Assembly (NCBI RefSeq): GCF_025463825.1
Contig: NZ_JAODBG010000082.1
Span: 1-64,000 of the forward strand
DNA length: 64,000 nt
Source: Cryobacterium sp.
GTDB taxonomy: Bacteria; Actinomycetota; Actinomycetes; Actinomycetales; Microbacteriaceae
Reading direction: 5' to 3'
Shown: positions 36,024 through 43,703 of the stretch, one piece after another
Position numbering within the stretch: position 1 is the stretch's first letter
How the letters are laid out: the number at the start of each line of letters is the position of its first letter
Position numbers and translations under genes: made by a program
The notes under the pieces: generated by a model
Database searches by the model: none
The model's input: the letters and a program-made list of their open reading frames with translations, nothing else
Told to the model about the DNA's origin: nothing

Positions 36024-37052
36024 GTGCTCACAGCCAACTACGTCGGCAATCAGACCATCGATGTCCGGGAGGCCGAGCCGCAGGCACCGGCCGCGGGGAT
36101 GGTGCAGATCAAGGTGGCCTATGCGGGCATCTGCGGCACCGACCTGCACATCCTGCTCGGTCACATGGACTAGCGCGTGGCCACTCCCGCCATCCTCGGC
36201 CACGAGATGAGCGGCACCATCGCTACACTCGGCGACCACGTGGCCGGCTGGAGCGTGGGGGACGCCGTCACGGTGATGCCCCTGGCCTGGGATGGCACCT
36301 GCCCGGCCTGCGTGGCCGGCAGTCCGCACATCTGCCACAATCTCGACTTCATCGGGATCGACTCCCCCGGTGCGCTGCAGGGGTACTGGAACGTGCCCGT
36401 CGACGTCCTCGTGGCCTTGCCCGCCGAATTGCGCCTCGACCACGCCGCCCTGGTCGAACCCGTGGCGGTGTCGGTGCATGACGTGCGGCGCTCCGGCCTG
36501 GTACCGGGTGAAAAGGCCGTCGTGATCGGCGGCGGCCCGATCGGTGTGCTGATCGCCACCACTGCCAGGGAGTTCGGCGGCGACGTGGTCGTGGTCGAGC
36601 TCGATGACGGGCGCCGCCAGGCCGTCGCCGACCTGGGCTTCACAGTGCTCGACCCGCGCGTCGTTGACCAGGTGGCCTGGGTGGCCGAGTGGACCGATGG
36701 CGTCGGCGCTGACGTGGTGTTCGAGGTGTCCGGCGCCGCTGCCGCTGTGCTCGGCGCCACCGAGCTGGCCCGGGTACGGGGACGGTTGGTGATCGTCGCC
36801 ATCCACCCCGACCCCCGCCCGGTGAATCTGCAGCGCGTGTTCTGGCGGGAACTGACAATCATCGGCGCCCGGGTCTACGAGCGCGCCGACTACGAGACCG
36901 CAGTGGAACTGCTCACTCGTGGGGTGATCCCCGCCGACCTGCTGATTACCCGGATCGAACCGATCAGCCGCGCGTCCGGCGCATTCGAGGCCCTCGCCCG
37001 CGGCCACGCCATGAAGATCCTGATCGACTGCCAGGCGGAGGTCGGAGCGTGA
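36024..37052 (+). pseudogene. zinc-type alcohol/sugar dehydrogenase with in-frame TAG
   Basis: The frame from GTG 36024 encodes an MDR dehydrogenase of about 342 residues: VLTANYVGNQTIDVREAEPQ, AYAGICGTDLHILLGHMD (catalytic-zinc Cys), then a TAG at 36171-36173. It continues in the same frame as RVATPAILGHEMSGTIA (His-Glu), CPACVAGSPHIC (structural zinc, apparently with three instead of four Cys) and VIGGGPIGVLIATTARE (NAD fold). One base change would restore it. A GTG shortly after the TAG could restart translation but would lose the catalytic Cys. A strong AAAAGGAG ribosome site precedes the gene, and the stop overlaps the following SDR start by 4 bp (GTGA). Confidence 0.8.
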
Positions 37053-37813
37053 CGGCACTGTTCGACCTGACCGGCACCCTCGCGGTGGTCACCGGCGCCA
37101 AACGCGGTATCGGCTTTGCGATGGCCGAGGCGCTCGCGGGCGCGGGCGCCGACATCATCGGCGTCAGCGCCACCCTGGAGACCGCCGGGAGTGCCATCGA
37201 ACAACGCGTGACCGCGCTCGGGCGCTCCTTCACCGGTCGGGCCGTGGACTTCACCGACCGGGACGCCGTGCTCGCCTTCGCCGACTGGCTGGACGGCCTG
37301 GATCGCCCCGTGGACATCCTCGTGAACAACGCCGGCACGATCGAGCGGTCGCCGGCCATGGTGCATCCGCTGGAATCGTGGGACCGGGTGCTCGAGGTGA
37401 ACCTGTCCAGCCAGTTCGCGCTCAGCCAGGCGGTGGGCCGCGGCATGGTCGGCCGCGGCCGCGGGAAGATCATCTTCACCGCATCGCTGCTCAGCTTCCA
37501 GGGCGGGCTCAACGTTCCCGGCTATGCGGCGTCCAAGTCGGCCATCGCCGGCCTCACCCGCGCGCTCTCGAACGAGTGGGCCGGACACGGCGTCACCGTG
37601 AATGCGATCGCCCCCGGCTACATCGCCACCGACAACACCCAGGCCCTGCAGGACGATCCGGACCGCTCGAGGTCAATCCTCGAACGCATTCCCGCGGGCC
37701 GGTGGGGCCGGGCGGCCGACCTCGGCGGCGCCGCCGTGTTCCTGGCCAGCGCCGCCTCGGACTACGTGTCCGGCGTCGTGCTGCCCGTCGATGGTGGCTG
37801 GCTGGCCCGATGA
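37049..37813 (+). CDS. SDR-family oxidoreductase (KduD/2-keto-3-deoxy acid dehydrogenase-like)
   Basis: This 254-residue classical short-chain dehydrogenase has TGAKRGIGFAMAEAL (NAD-binding TGxxxGIG), the NNAG motif in ILVNNAGTIER and the active-site Ser/Tyr/Lys with YAASKSA. It ends VSGVVLPVDGGWLAR. The N-terminal LFDLTGTLAVVTGAKRGIG is typical of 2-deoxy-gluconate 3-dehydrogenase/KduD types, which act in hexuronate or deoxy-sugar acid pathways. It starts at a GTG overlapping the dehydrogenase stop. It is the only intact catabolic gene of this locus. Confidence 0.9.
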   Translation: MTALFDLTGTLAVVTGAKRGIGFAMAEALAGAGADIIGVSATLETAGSAIEQRVTALGRSFTGRAVDFTDRDAVLAFADWLDGLDRPVDILVNNAGTIERSPAMVHPLESWDRVLEVNLSSQFALSQAVGRGMVGRGRGKIIFTASLLSFQGGLNVPGYAASKSAIAGLTRALSNEWAGHGVTVNAIAPGYIATDNTQALQDDPDRSRSILERIPAGRWGRAADLGGAAVFLASAASDYVSGVVLPVDGGWLAR

Positions 37814-37855
37814 CACGCCTGCCTGCTCGCCGCGGCCGCCGTGTCAGGATGGGGC

Positions 37856-38258
37856 ATGCCCGTCGTTGAATCCCGTTGCGTCGTTCCGGTCGACGTCGCC
37901 ACCGCGTTCGCGGTCTCGCAGACGGGCGGGCGCGATCCGGCTGCGCTGGGATCTGTTCATTCGCACGCAGCATTTCCTGGGCGCGGCGGTCGCGCCGGCG
38001 AAGGGCGTGCGCACCCTCACGGTGCAGCGCTTCGGCTTCCGGATGGAGAGCGAGTACGTCTCGTACCACCCGCCGTCGAACGTCGGCATGAAGATGACGC
38101 GCTACAACTTCGCCTGCAAGCCGCGCTGGCTGGCCCCCGTGGCCGAACGCCTCGGCGCGATCATCCTGCAGCGCGACATCGACCGCCGGATCCAGGGGTT
38201 CGCGCGAGGCTGCACGGATCCACTGGTCCTCGAGTCCGTCCAATCCCGCGAATCGTAA
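37856..38258 (+). pseudogene. SRPBCC-family protein, frameshift and internal deletion
   Basis: The start (MPVVESRCVVPVDVATAFAV, then SQT) and the continuation (AIRLRWDLFIRTQHFLGAA) are in different frames, with the break in GGGCGGGCGCG near 37930. One G fewer gives a smooth reading. Later MKMTR is joined directly to YNFACKPRWLAPVAERLG near 38101, whereas actinobacterial relatives have about 30 residues with GPWFF-type sequence between them. The family is a START/SRPBCC ligand-binding fold of unknown function. It follows the SDR gene by 42 bp. As read, no complete protein is possible. Confidence 0.7.
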
Positions 38259-38262
38259 CGGG

Positions 38263-38748
38263 ATGCCCCGACTCGTGATCGTTCTCCCGGTGGCGCCCCT
38301 TCGGGTGGGGTCCAGCTTCCCCGTCGCCGGCTGGCCGCTGCACATCACGGTGCTGCCGCCGTTCCTCACCGATGCGCCTGCCGAGGCGCTCGCGGCGGCC
38401 ATCGCCGCCGCCGCCGGCACCCAGCCGCCCCTCACGGTGGTCGCCGGCGCCGACGAGCTGTTCGGGCGCCGGCACGACATTCCCGTCTCGCTGATCCAGC
38501 CGCACGACGAGCTCACGGCGCTGCACCGCACTCTGGTGGCAGCTCTCCGACCGTTCGCCGCCGAGCCGGACGAGCCCGCCTTCACCGGCCCTGGTTTCCG
38601 CGCGCACATCACGCACAAACCGCCCGTCCGCGTGCACCCCGGCGACACCCTCACCCTCACCCAGCTGGCGCTGGTGGACATGCTTCCCCGCGCCCACGCC
38701 GCCGGCCGCACGGTCCTGGCTGCCTACCCCCTCTCCCCAGGGCGCTAA
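38263..38748 (+). CDS. 2'-5' RNA ligase / 2H phosphoesterase family protein
   Basis: The 161-residue protein contains both H-x-T motifs of the 2H phosphoesterase fold: HITVLPP (His27) and HITHKPP near the end (about residue 115). Members hydrolyse 2',3'-cyclic or 2'-5' phosphodiester bonds of RNA or nucleotides. The C-terminus (LTQLALVDMLP) is the usual closing strand. It starts 4 bp after the SRPBCC remnant stop and precedes a GNAT gene by 9 bp. Confidence 0.85.
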   Translation: MPRLVIVLPVAPLRVGSSFPVAGWPLHITVLPPFLTDAPAEALAAAIAAAAGTQPPLTVVAGADELFGRRHDIPVSLIQPHDELTALHRTLVAALRPFAAEPDEPAFTGPGFRAHITHKPPVRVHPGDTLTLTQLALVDMLPRAHAAGRTVLAAYPLSPGR

Positions 38749-38757
38749 TTTAGGGGG

Positions 38758-39264
38758 ATGGAGATACGGGAGGCCCGGGAGGGCGACTGGGCACAGATCT
38801 GGCCGTTCCTGCGGGACGTCGTAGCGGCGGGCGAGACCTACTGCTGGCCACGGGACACCAGCGAGGCCGACGCGCGCACCTGGTGGATGGGCAAGCCCGG
38901 CGGGCGCGTGTTCGTGGCGGCTGACGCGGACCGGGTGCTCGGCACCGCCGAGCTGCACCCCAACCAGCCGGCCGCCGGCGGCCACGTCTGCAACGCCGGC
39001 TTCATGGTGGCATCGCACGCCGCAGGCCGCGGCATCGGCCGTGCCCTGGCCGGTCATGTGCTGGAGCAGGCTGCCAACGCGGGCTACCGGGCCATGCAGT
39101 TCAACGCCGTCGTGGAGACCAACACCAACGCCGTCAGCCTCTGGCAGTCGCTGGGGTTCCGCATCCTGGCCACCATCCCCGGCGCCTTCCGGCACCCCGG
39201 GCACGGCTTCGTGGGGCTGCACGTGATGCACCGCTCCCTCGAGGCGGATGCCCCGCAGCCCTAG
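38758..39264 (+). CDS. GNAT-family N-acetyltransferase
   Basis: This 168-residue acetyl-CoA-dependent acetyltransferase carries the CoA pyrophosphate loop AAGRGIGRALAGHVLEQA (motif A, R/Q-x-x-G-x-G/A). MQFNAVVETNTNAVSLWQSL is motif B, and it is typical of the group that acetylates amines or antibiotics such as phosphinothricin. A GGGGG stretch gives a ribosome site before the ATG. The acceptor is unknown. It is likely co-transcribed with the 2H phosphoesterase, 9 bp upstream. Confidence 0.9.
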   Translation: MEIREAREGDWAQIWPFLRDVVAAGETYCWPRDTSEADARTWWMGKPGGRVFVAADADRVLGTAELHPNQPAAGGHVCNAGFMVASHAAGRGIGRALAGHVLEQAANAGYRAMQFNAVVETNTNAVSLWQSLGFRILATIPGAFRHPGHGFVGLHVMHRSLEADAPQP

Positions 39265-39336
39265 CTCCGGCGGGCGGCGCGGCGACTCGCACGGCTCCGT
39301 CGCCCATTGTTCACCACCCGGCCCTAGGGTGGCACC

Positions 39337-40665
39337 ATGACCGAGATCCTCGACGGCAACGGCGCCGCCGCCGCGCCCTCAGAAGGCACCCCCACCCGCG
39401 CCGCCGTCCTCGCCTGGGGCCTGTGGGACTGCGGCTCGGCAGCGTTCAACGCCGTCGTCACCACGTTCGTCTTCGCCGTATACCTCACCGGCTCGTCGTT
39501 CGGCGACGAAGACGTCATCGCCGCCCAGCTGGGCTGGGCCCTGGCGATCGCCGGGTTCCTCATCGCCGTGCTCGCCCCGGTCACCGGCGCCCGCTCCGAC
39601 TCGTCCGGGCGGCGCAAGTTCTGGCTCGGCGTGAACACCTTCCTGGTGGTGGCGATGATCGCCGGCATGTTCTTCGTGCTCCCGTCGCCCGAATACCTGC
39701 TGTTGGGCCTGGTGCTCCTGGCCGCCGGCAACGTGGTTTTCGAGCTGGCCGGGGTGAGTTACAACGCCATGCTCTTCCAGGTGTCCACTCCCCGCACCAT
39801 CGGCAAGGTCAGCGGTTTCGGCTGGGGCATGGGCTACATCGGCGGCATCGTGCTGTTGCTCATCGTGTACTTCGGCCTCATCGGTCCCGAGGTGGGCCTG
39901 TTCGGCGTCACCGGTGACGACGGCCTCGACGTGCGGGTGGCCATGCTCGTCTCAGCGGCCTGGTTCGGCCTGTTCGCGTTGCCGCTGCTCCTTCGGGTGC
40001 CCGAGAACCAGGCGCCGGATGCCCAGGCCCGCGCCAGGGTCAACGTCCTGCGGTCCTACGTCGAGCTGGGGCGGGACGTGGCCGCGCTCTGGCGCACCAG
40101 CCGGCAAACCGTGTACTTCCTCGTGGCGAGCGCCATCTTCCGCGACGGCCTGGCCGGGGTGTTCACCTTCGGCGGCGTGCTCGCGGCCTCCGCCTTCGGC
40201 TTCTCCCCAGGCGAGGTCATCATCTTCGCCATCGCCGCGAACGTGGTCGCCGGCATCGCCACCATCAGCGTCGGCGTGCTCGACGACCGGCTCGGCGCCA
40301 AGCCCGTGATCGTCACCGCCCTGATCGGCCTGATCGTCAGCGGCAGCCTGGTCTTCCTGCTGCACGACGGCGGCCAGATCGTGTTCTGGACCGCCGGCCT
40401 CGCGCTCTGCCTGTTCGTGGGCCCCGCCCAGTCGGCCAGCCGCACGTTCCTGGCCCGCCTCATCCCGGCCGGCCGGGAGGGCGAGGTGTTCGGCATGTAC
40501 GCCACCACCGGCCGGGCGGCGAGCTTCCTCGCCCCCACCGCGTTCGCGCTCATGGTGACGATTTTCGGCGAGACCTACTGGGGCATCCTCGGCATCGTGC
40601 TGGTGCTGCTGGTCGGGCTGCTGTTCTTGCTGCCGGTGAAGGCTCGGCGGGTCCAGCCAGCCTGA
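39337..40665 (+). CDS. MFS transporter of the UMF1/Atg22 type
   Basis: This 442-residue membrane protein has about 12 hydrophobic segments. It shows the UMF1 start LAWGLWDCGSAAFNAVVTTF, the MFS loop APVTGARSDSSGRRKFWLG (between TM2 and TM3) and FELAGVSYNAMLFQVSTP in the middle. Family members export small peptides or amino acids in yeast vacuoles; bacterial substrates are unknown. It is a single gene 72 bp after the GNAT gene and followed by map. Confidence 0.88.
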   Translation: MTEILDGNGAAAAPSEGTPTRAAVLAWGLWDCGSAAFNAVVTTFVFAVYLTGSSFGDEDVIAAQLGWALAIAGFLIAVLAPVTGARSDSSGRRKFWLGVNTFLVVAMIAGMFFVLPSPEYLLLGLVLLAAGNVVFELAGVSYNAMLFQVSTPRTIGKVSGFGWGMGYIGGIVLLLIVYFGLIGPEVGLFGVTGDDGLDVRVAMLVSAAWFGLFALPLLLRVPENQAPDAQARARVNVLRSYVELGRDVAALWRTSRQTVYFLVASAIFRDGLAGVFTFGGVLAASAFGFSPGEVIIFAIAANVVAGIATISVGVLDDRLGAKPVIVTALIGLIVSGSLVFLLHDGGQIVFWTAGLALCLFVGPAQSASRTFLARLIPAGREGEVFGMYATTGRAASFLAPTAFALMVTIFGETYWGILGIVLVLLVGLLFLLPVKARRVQPA

Positions 40666-40733
40666 CGCATCCGCCACACTAGGAGTGGCGCCGCAACCGG
40701 TGCGCCAGTTCACACGATAGGAAAGGTGGCGGA

Positions 40734-41510
40734 ATGATCGAGTTGCGCACCCCGGCGGAGATCATCGAGATGCAGGCGGCCGGCGCGTTCGTCGCCGACA
40801 CCCTGGCGGCGTTGAAGGCCCGGGCCGCGGTCGGCATGAACCTGCTGGAGCTGGACGCCTACGCGCACACCCTGATCCGGCAGCGCGGAGCCGAGTCCTG
40901 CTACCTCGACTACGCGCCATCGTTCGGCAGCGGCCCGTTCGGCTATGTCCTCTGCACCTCGGTGAACGACGCGGTGCTGCACGGCAAGCCGCACGACTAC
41001 ACCCTCGCCGACGGCGACCTGCTCACCCTGGACTTCGCGGCCTCCGTGGACGGCTGGGTGGCCGATTCGGCGGTCAGCGTGGTGGTGGGCACCGCCCGCG
41101 CCGAAGACCTCGCGCTGATCCAGCTCACCGAAGACGCGCTGGCCGCCGGCATCGCCGCGGCCGTGGTGGGCAACAAGATCGGCGACATCTCACACGCCAT
41201 CGGCAGCCTGGCCGAAGCGGCGGGCCTGCGCGTCAACCTCGACTTCGGCGGCCACGGCGTGGGCCGCACCATGCACGGCGACCCGCACGTGGCCAACAAC
41301 GGGCGGCCGGGCCGCGGCTATCCGCTCCGACCCGGTCTGGTGATCGCGATCGAACCCTGGTTCCTTCAGGGCACCGACAAGCTCAAGACCGACCGGGATG
41401 GCTGGACCCTGCGCAGCGCCGACGGCAGCCGGGGCGCGCACTCCGAGCACACCATCGCGATCACCGAGACCGGGCCGCTCGTGCTCACCCGGCCCCGGCC
41501 GGCGGCTTAG
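40734..41510 (+). CDS. map: type I methionine aminopeptidase
   Basis: The 258-residue enzyme removes the initiator methionine from nascent proteins. The five metal ligands are in LDFAASVDGWVADSA (two Asp), HGVGRTMHGDP (His), IEPWFLQG (Glu) and SEHTIAITE (Glu). ALLKAR-type N-terminal extensions of eukaryotic enzymes are absent. A GGAAAGGTGG ribosome site precedes the ATG. It is not next to rpmJ/infA or secY, so it may be a second copy, as Actinobacteria often carry two. It is followed by two strong hairpins. Confidence 0.93.
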   Translation: MIELRTPAEIIEMQAAGAFVADTLAALKARAAVGMNLLELDAYAHTLIRQRGAESCYLDYAPSFGSGPFGYVLCTSVNDAVLHGKPHDYTLADGDLLTLDFAASVDGWVADSAVSVVVGTARAEDLALIQLTEDALAAGIAAAVVGNKIGDISHAIGSLAEAAGLRVNLDFGGHGVGRTMHGDPHVANNGRPGRGYPLRPGLVIAIEPWFLQGTDKLKTDRDGWTLRSADGSRGAHSEHTIAITETGPLVLTRPRPAA

Positions 41511-41522
41511 TCCGCCTGCCTG

Positions 41523-41613
41523 ACCCGCGCTGCGCAGCCAGCCCGGCTCCGCCACCTGCGCAACGCGGGTGCTGCGCCGCTACGCGGGTGGCGTGCCACG
41601 GGCGTAGCGGCGC
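41523..41613. terminator. tandem strong hairpins between convergent genes
   Basis: ACCCGCG (41523-41529) pairs with CGCGGGT (41564-41570). Immediately after it, GCGCCGCTACGC and GCGTAGCGGCGC (41574-41613) form a perfect 12-bp arm around GTGGC-GT-GCCAC. They lie in the 235-bp gap between map and the convergent small gene. They probably end transcription from both sides. No T-run is present, as usual in high-GC actinobacteria. The rest of the gap (41614-41745) shows nothing further. Confidence 0.65.
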
Positions 41614-41745
41614 CTGACCCGCGCGGCGCGGCTAGCGCAGCGGCGTGGTGGCGAGTACCGGTGATCGGGAACACCTCCGCCGACCAGCCCGCCAAGTTGC
41701 ATACAACCACGCTCGTCGTCGGACCGGAATCGGAAAGCGACCGAG

Positions 41746-42015
41746 TTAGAACTCCAGGTCGTCCGCGGGCAGCCACGGCATGATCCGAGCCTCATCGAAG
41801 ATCTGCTCCGGTTCGACCTTGCGGGTTTCCAGCACCACACTCACGCCAGGCGACACCAGCACCGTCACGCTGCTGCCCTCGCCGCACACCGGGATCTCCA
41901 CCATGCCGCCGCCGGCCCGCACCGCGGTGGTGAGGCGGGCAGAGAGCTCGGCCACGTCGGTGGTCAAGCGCAACCGGAACGGGCGTTCGCCAATGGTGAG
42001 TGTGACTGCCTGCAC
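41746..42015 (-). CDS. small conserved-looking protein of unknown function
   Basis: I do not recognise the family. The 89-residue protein is a mix of short strands with no cysteine, signal or membrane helix. It starts MQAVTLTIGERPFRLRLTTD, has an Ala/Leu helix (ELSARLTTAVRAGGGMVEIP) and ends in LVSPGVSVVLETRKV, EQIFDEARIMPWLPADDLEF. It has coding-like codon usage and a plausible GAGG site. It converges with map through a long hairpin region and diverges from the 3-methyladenine glycosylase gene with 149 bp between the starts. Confidence 0.65.
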   Translation of the reverse strand: MQAVTLTIGERPFRLRLTTDVAELSARLTTAVRAGGGMVEIPVCGEGSSVTVLVSPGVSVVLETRKVEPEQIFDEARIMPWLPADDLEF

Positions 42016-42164
42016 TGCGCCTCCTCAACCAACACCTCAGGCTAGGGCCAAAGCCACCGACTGTATACCGCGTGACACCACACGGGCCCGAACGAGACGC
42101 CCGCCGGGGCGAAGCCGGTGCCGGCGGTACGGCTACGCCGGCCCGCCCGGATTAGGGTGGTGCA

Positions 42165-42818
42165 ATGAACCTCCTACCCGGCTTCGTGCCGGCGACCCGC
42201 GACTTCTTCGCCCGCGACTCGCTGGTCGTCGGGCCCCAGTTGCTCGGCACGGTGCTGGCGCGCACGGACGCCGACGGCACCGTCGCCATCAGGCTCACGG
42301 AAGTGGAAGCGTACGGTGGCGAGCGCGATCCGGGCGCCCACGCCTTCCGCGGCAAGACCGCGCGTACCGCGAGCATGTTCGGCGAGGCCGGGCACGTGTA
42401 CTGCTACTTCACCTACGGCATGCACCACGCGGTCAACCTGGTCACCGGTCAGGTGGGGCAGCCGTACGGTTGTCTGGTGCGGGCCGGGGAAGTGGTGCTC
42501 GGAGCCGACCTGGCCCGGGCCCGACGCGAGGCCAAGCCGCGCAGCAGCCCGCTGCCCGACTGGCAACTGGCCCGCGGCCCGGCCTGCGTCGCCCAATGCC
42601 TGGCCGCCACCAGGGACGTCGACGGCGCCGACCTGTTCGGCGGGCAGTGGAGCGTCTGGCTGCCGGAAACCCTCGCGGTGCTGCCGCACGCCACCGGCGC
42701 CCGGGTGGGACTGAGCGGCCCGAGCGGCGACGGGGTCGCCTTTCCCTGGCGCTACTGGCTGCCCGGCGAGCCGTCGGTATCGGCCTACAAGCCGGCGGCC
42801 GCGCGACCGCGAACCTGA
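42165..42818 (+). CDS. DNA-3-methyladenine glycosylase (AAG/Mpg family)
   Basis: The 217-residue base-excision enzyme removes alkylated purines. The family hallmarks are VEAYGGERDPGAHAFRGKTA (catalytic Glu in the first strand), YCYFTYGMHHAVNLVT, ARGPACVAQCL and WRYWLPGEPSVSAYKP (C-terminal). This is the eukaryote-like AAG fold, unlike Tag or AlkA. The ATG at 42165 gives MNLLPGFVPATRDFFARDSL, the usual family start. It is a single gene. Confidence 0.93.
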   Translation: MNLLPGFVPATRDFFARDSLVVGPQLLGTVLARTDADGTVAIRLTEVEAYGGERDPGAHAFRGKTARTASMFGEAGHVYCYFTYGMHHAVNLVTGQVGQPYGCLVRAGEVVLGADLARARREAKPRSSPLPDWQLARGPACVAQCLAATRDVDGADLFGGQWSVWLPETLAVLPHATGARVGLSGPSGDGVAFPWRYWLPGEPSVSAYKPAAARPRT

Positions 42819-42902
42819 GTGCACTCTGGCACTGCGCTGAGTAGTGCGTCATTGTCCGACATTCGCTGGCACGCGTCGCCGGGAGCCGGGCAGACTGATG
42901 CC

Positions 42903-43703
42903 ATGACCAATTCAGTGATCCAGAAGGCCGAACTCCTCAACACACTGCATGTGCCCGGCACGCCGCTCATCGTCACGAACGTGTGGGACGCCATCACCGC
43001 GAAGATCGTCTCAGAGGCCCCCGGCGTGAAGGCGCTCGCCAGCGCCTCGCACTCGGTCTCCAATGTGCGCGGCATCCAGGACGGCGAAGGCCTCAGCGTC
43101 GACGAAGCGATCATCGCCGCCCGCATCATCACCGGCGCCACCGAGCTGCCGGTCTCGATCGACTTCGAAAAGGGCTACGCCGCGGATGCCGCGGGCGTGG
43201 CCACGAACGTCCGTCGCCTCATCGAGGAAGCCGGCGCGGCAGGCATCAACCTGGAGGACTCGGTGGGCGCCGCCAAGGCCCCGCAGTACGACATTCCGAC
43301 CGCCGCCGCTCGGGTGGCCGCGGCCCGTGCCGGCGCCGAAGCCGCCGGGGTCCCCCTGGTGATCAACGCCCGCGTCGACACCCTGGCCGGCGGCGGCGAA
43401 TGGGCCGAGGCCGTCGAGCGCGCCAACGCATACCTCGACGCCGGCGCCGACGTGATCTTCTTTCTCGGCCTCTCCGATGAAGACAAGGTCAAGCGGGCCC
43501 TCGACGAGGTGAACGGGCGCATCTCCGTGATCGGCGCGCCCGGCCTGGTTCCGCTGGGGCGCCTGGCCGAACTCGGCATCTCCCGGGTCAGCTTCGGCCC
43601 CGGCACCCTCGGCCTGGCCCTCGCCTCCCTGCAGCGTGCAGCCACGACGCTCACCGCGCTCGGCGACTACCCCGAAGACCTCGGCTTCCCCTTCAAGCTC
43701 TAA
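42903..43703 (+). CDS. isocitrate lyase/phosphoenolpyruvate mutase family protein
   Basis: This 266-residue TIM-barrel protein of the PEP mutase/ICL superfamily (carboxy-PEP mutase-like) has VTNVWDAITAKIVSEAPGV, SIDFEKGYAADAAGVATNVR (metal Asp/Glu block) and INLEDSVGA, followed by VINARVDTLAGGG. Such stand-alone proteins cleave or rearrange 2-hydroxy or 2-oxo acids, and most are uncharacterised. The ATG at 42903 is chosen because the barrel begins there. Its stop overlaps the end of the convergent PucR gene by 4 bp. Confidence 0.9.
   Translation: MTNSVIQKAELLNTLHVPGTPLIVTNVWDAITAKIVSEAPGVKALASASHSVSNVRGIQDGEGLSVDEAIIAARIITGATELPVSIDFEKGYAADAAGVATNVRRLIEEAGAAGINLEDSVGAAKAPQYDIPTAAARVAAARAGAEAAGVPLVINARVDTLAGGGEWAEAVERANAYLDAGADVIFFLGLSDEDKVKRALDEVNGRISVIGAPGLVPLGRLAELGISRVSFGPGTLGLALASLQRAATTLTALGDYPEDLGFPFKL

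Noticed and set aside
36171-36173. TAG in the alcohol dehydrogenase as a recoded (pyrrolysine) codon
   Set aside because: No pyrrolysine machinery is known in this group, and neighbouring genes are also broken. A nonsense mutation or sequencing error is simpler.
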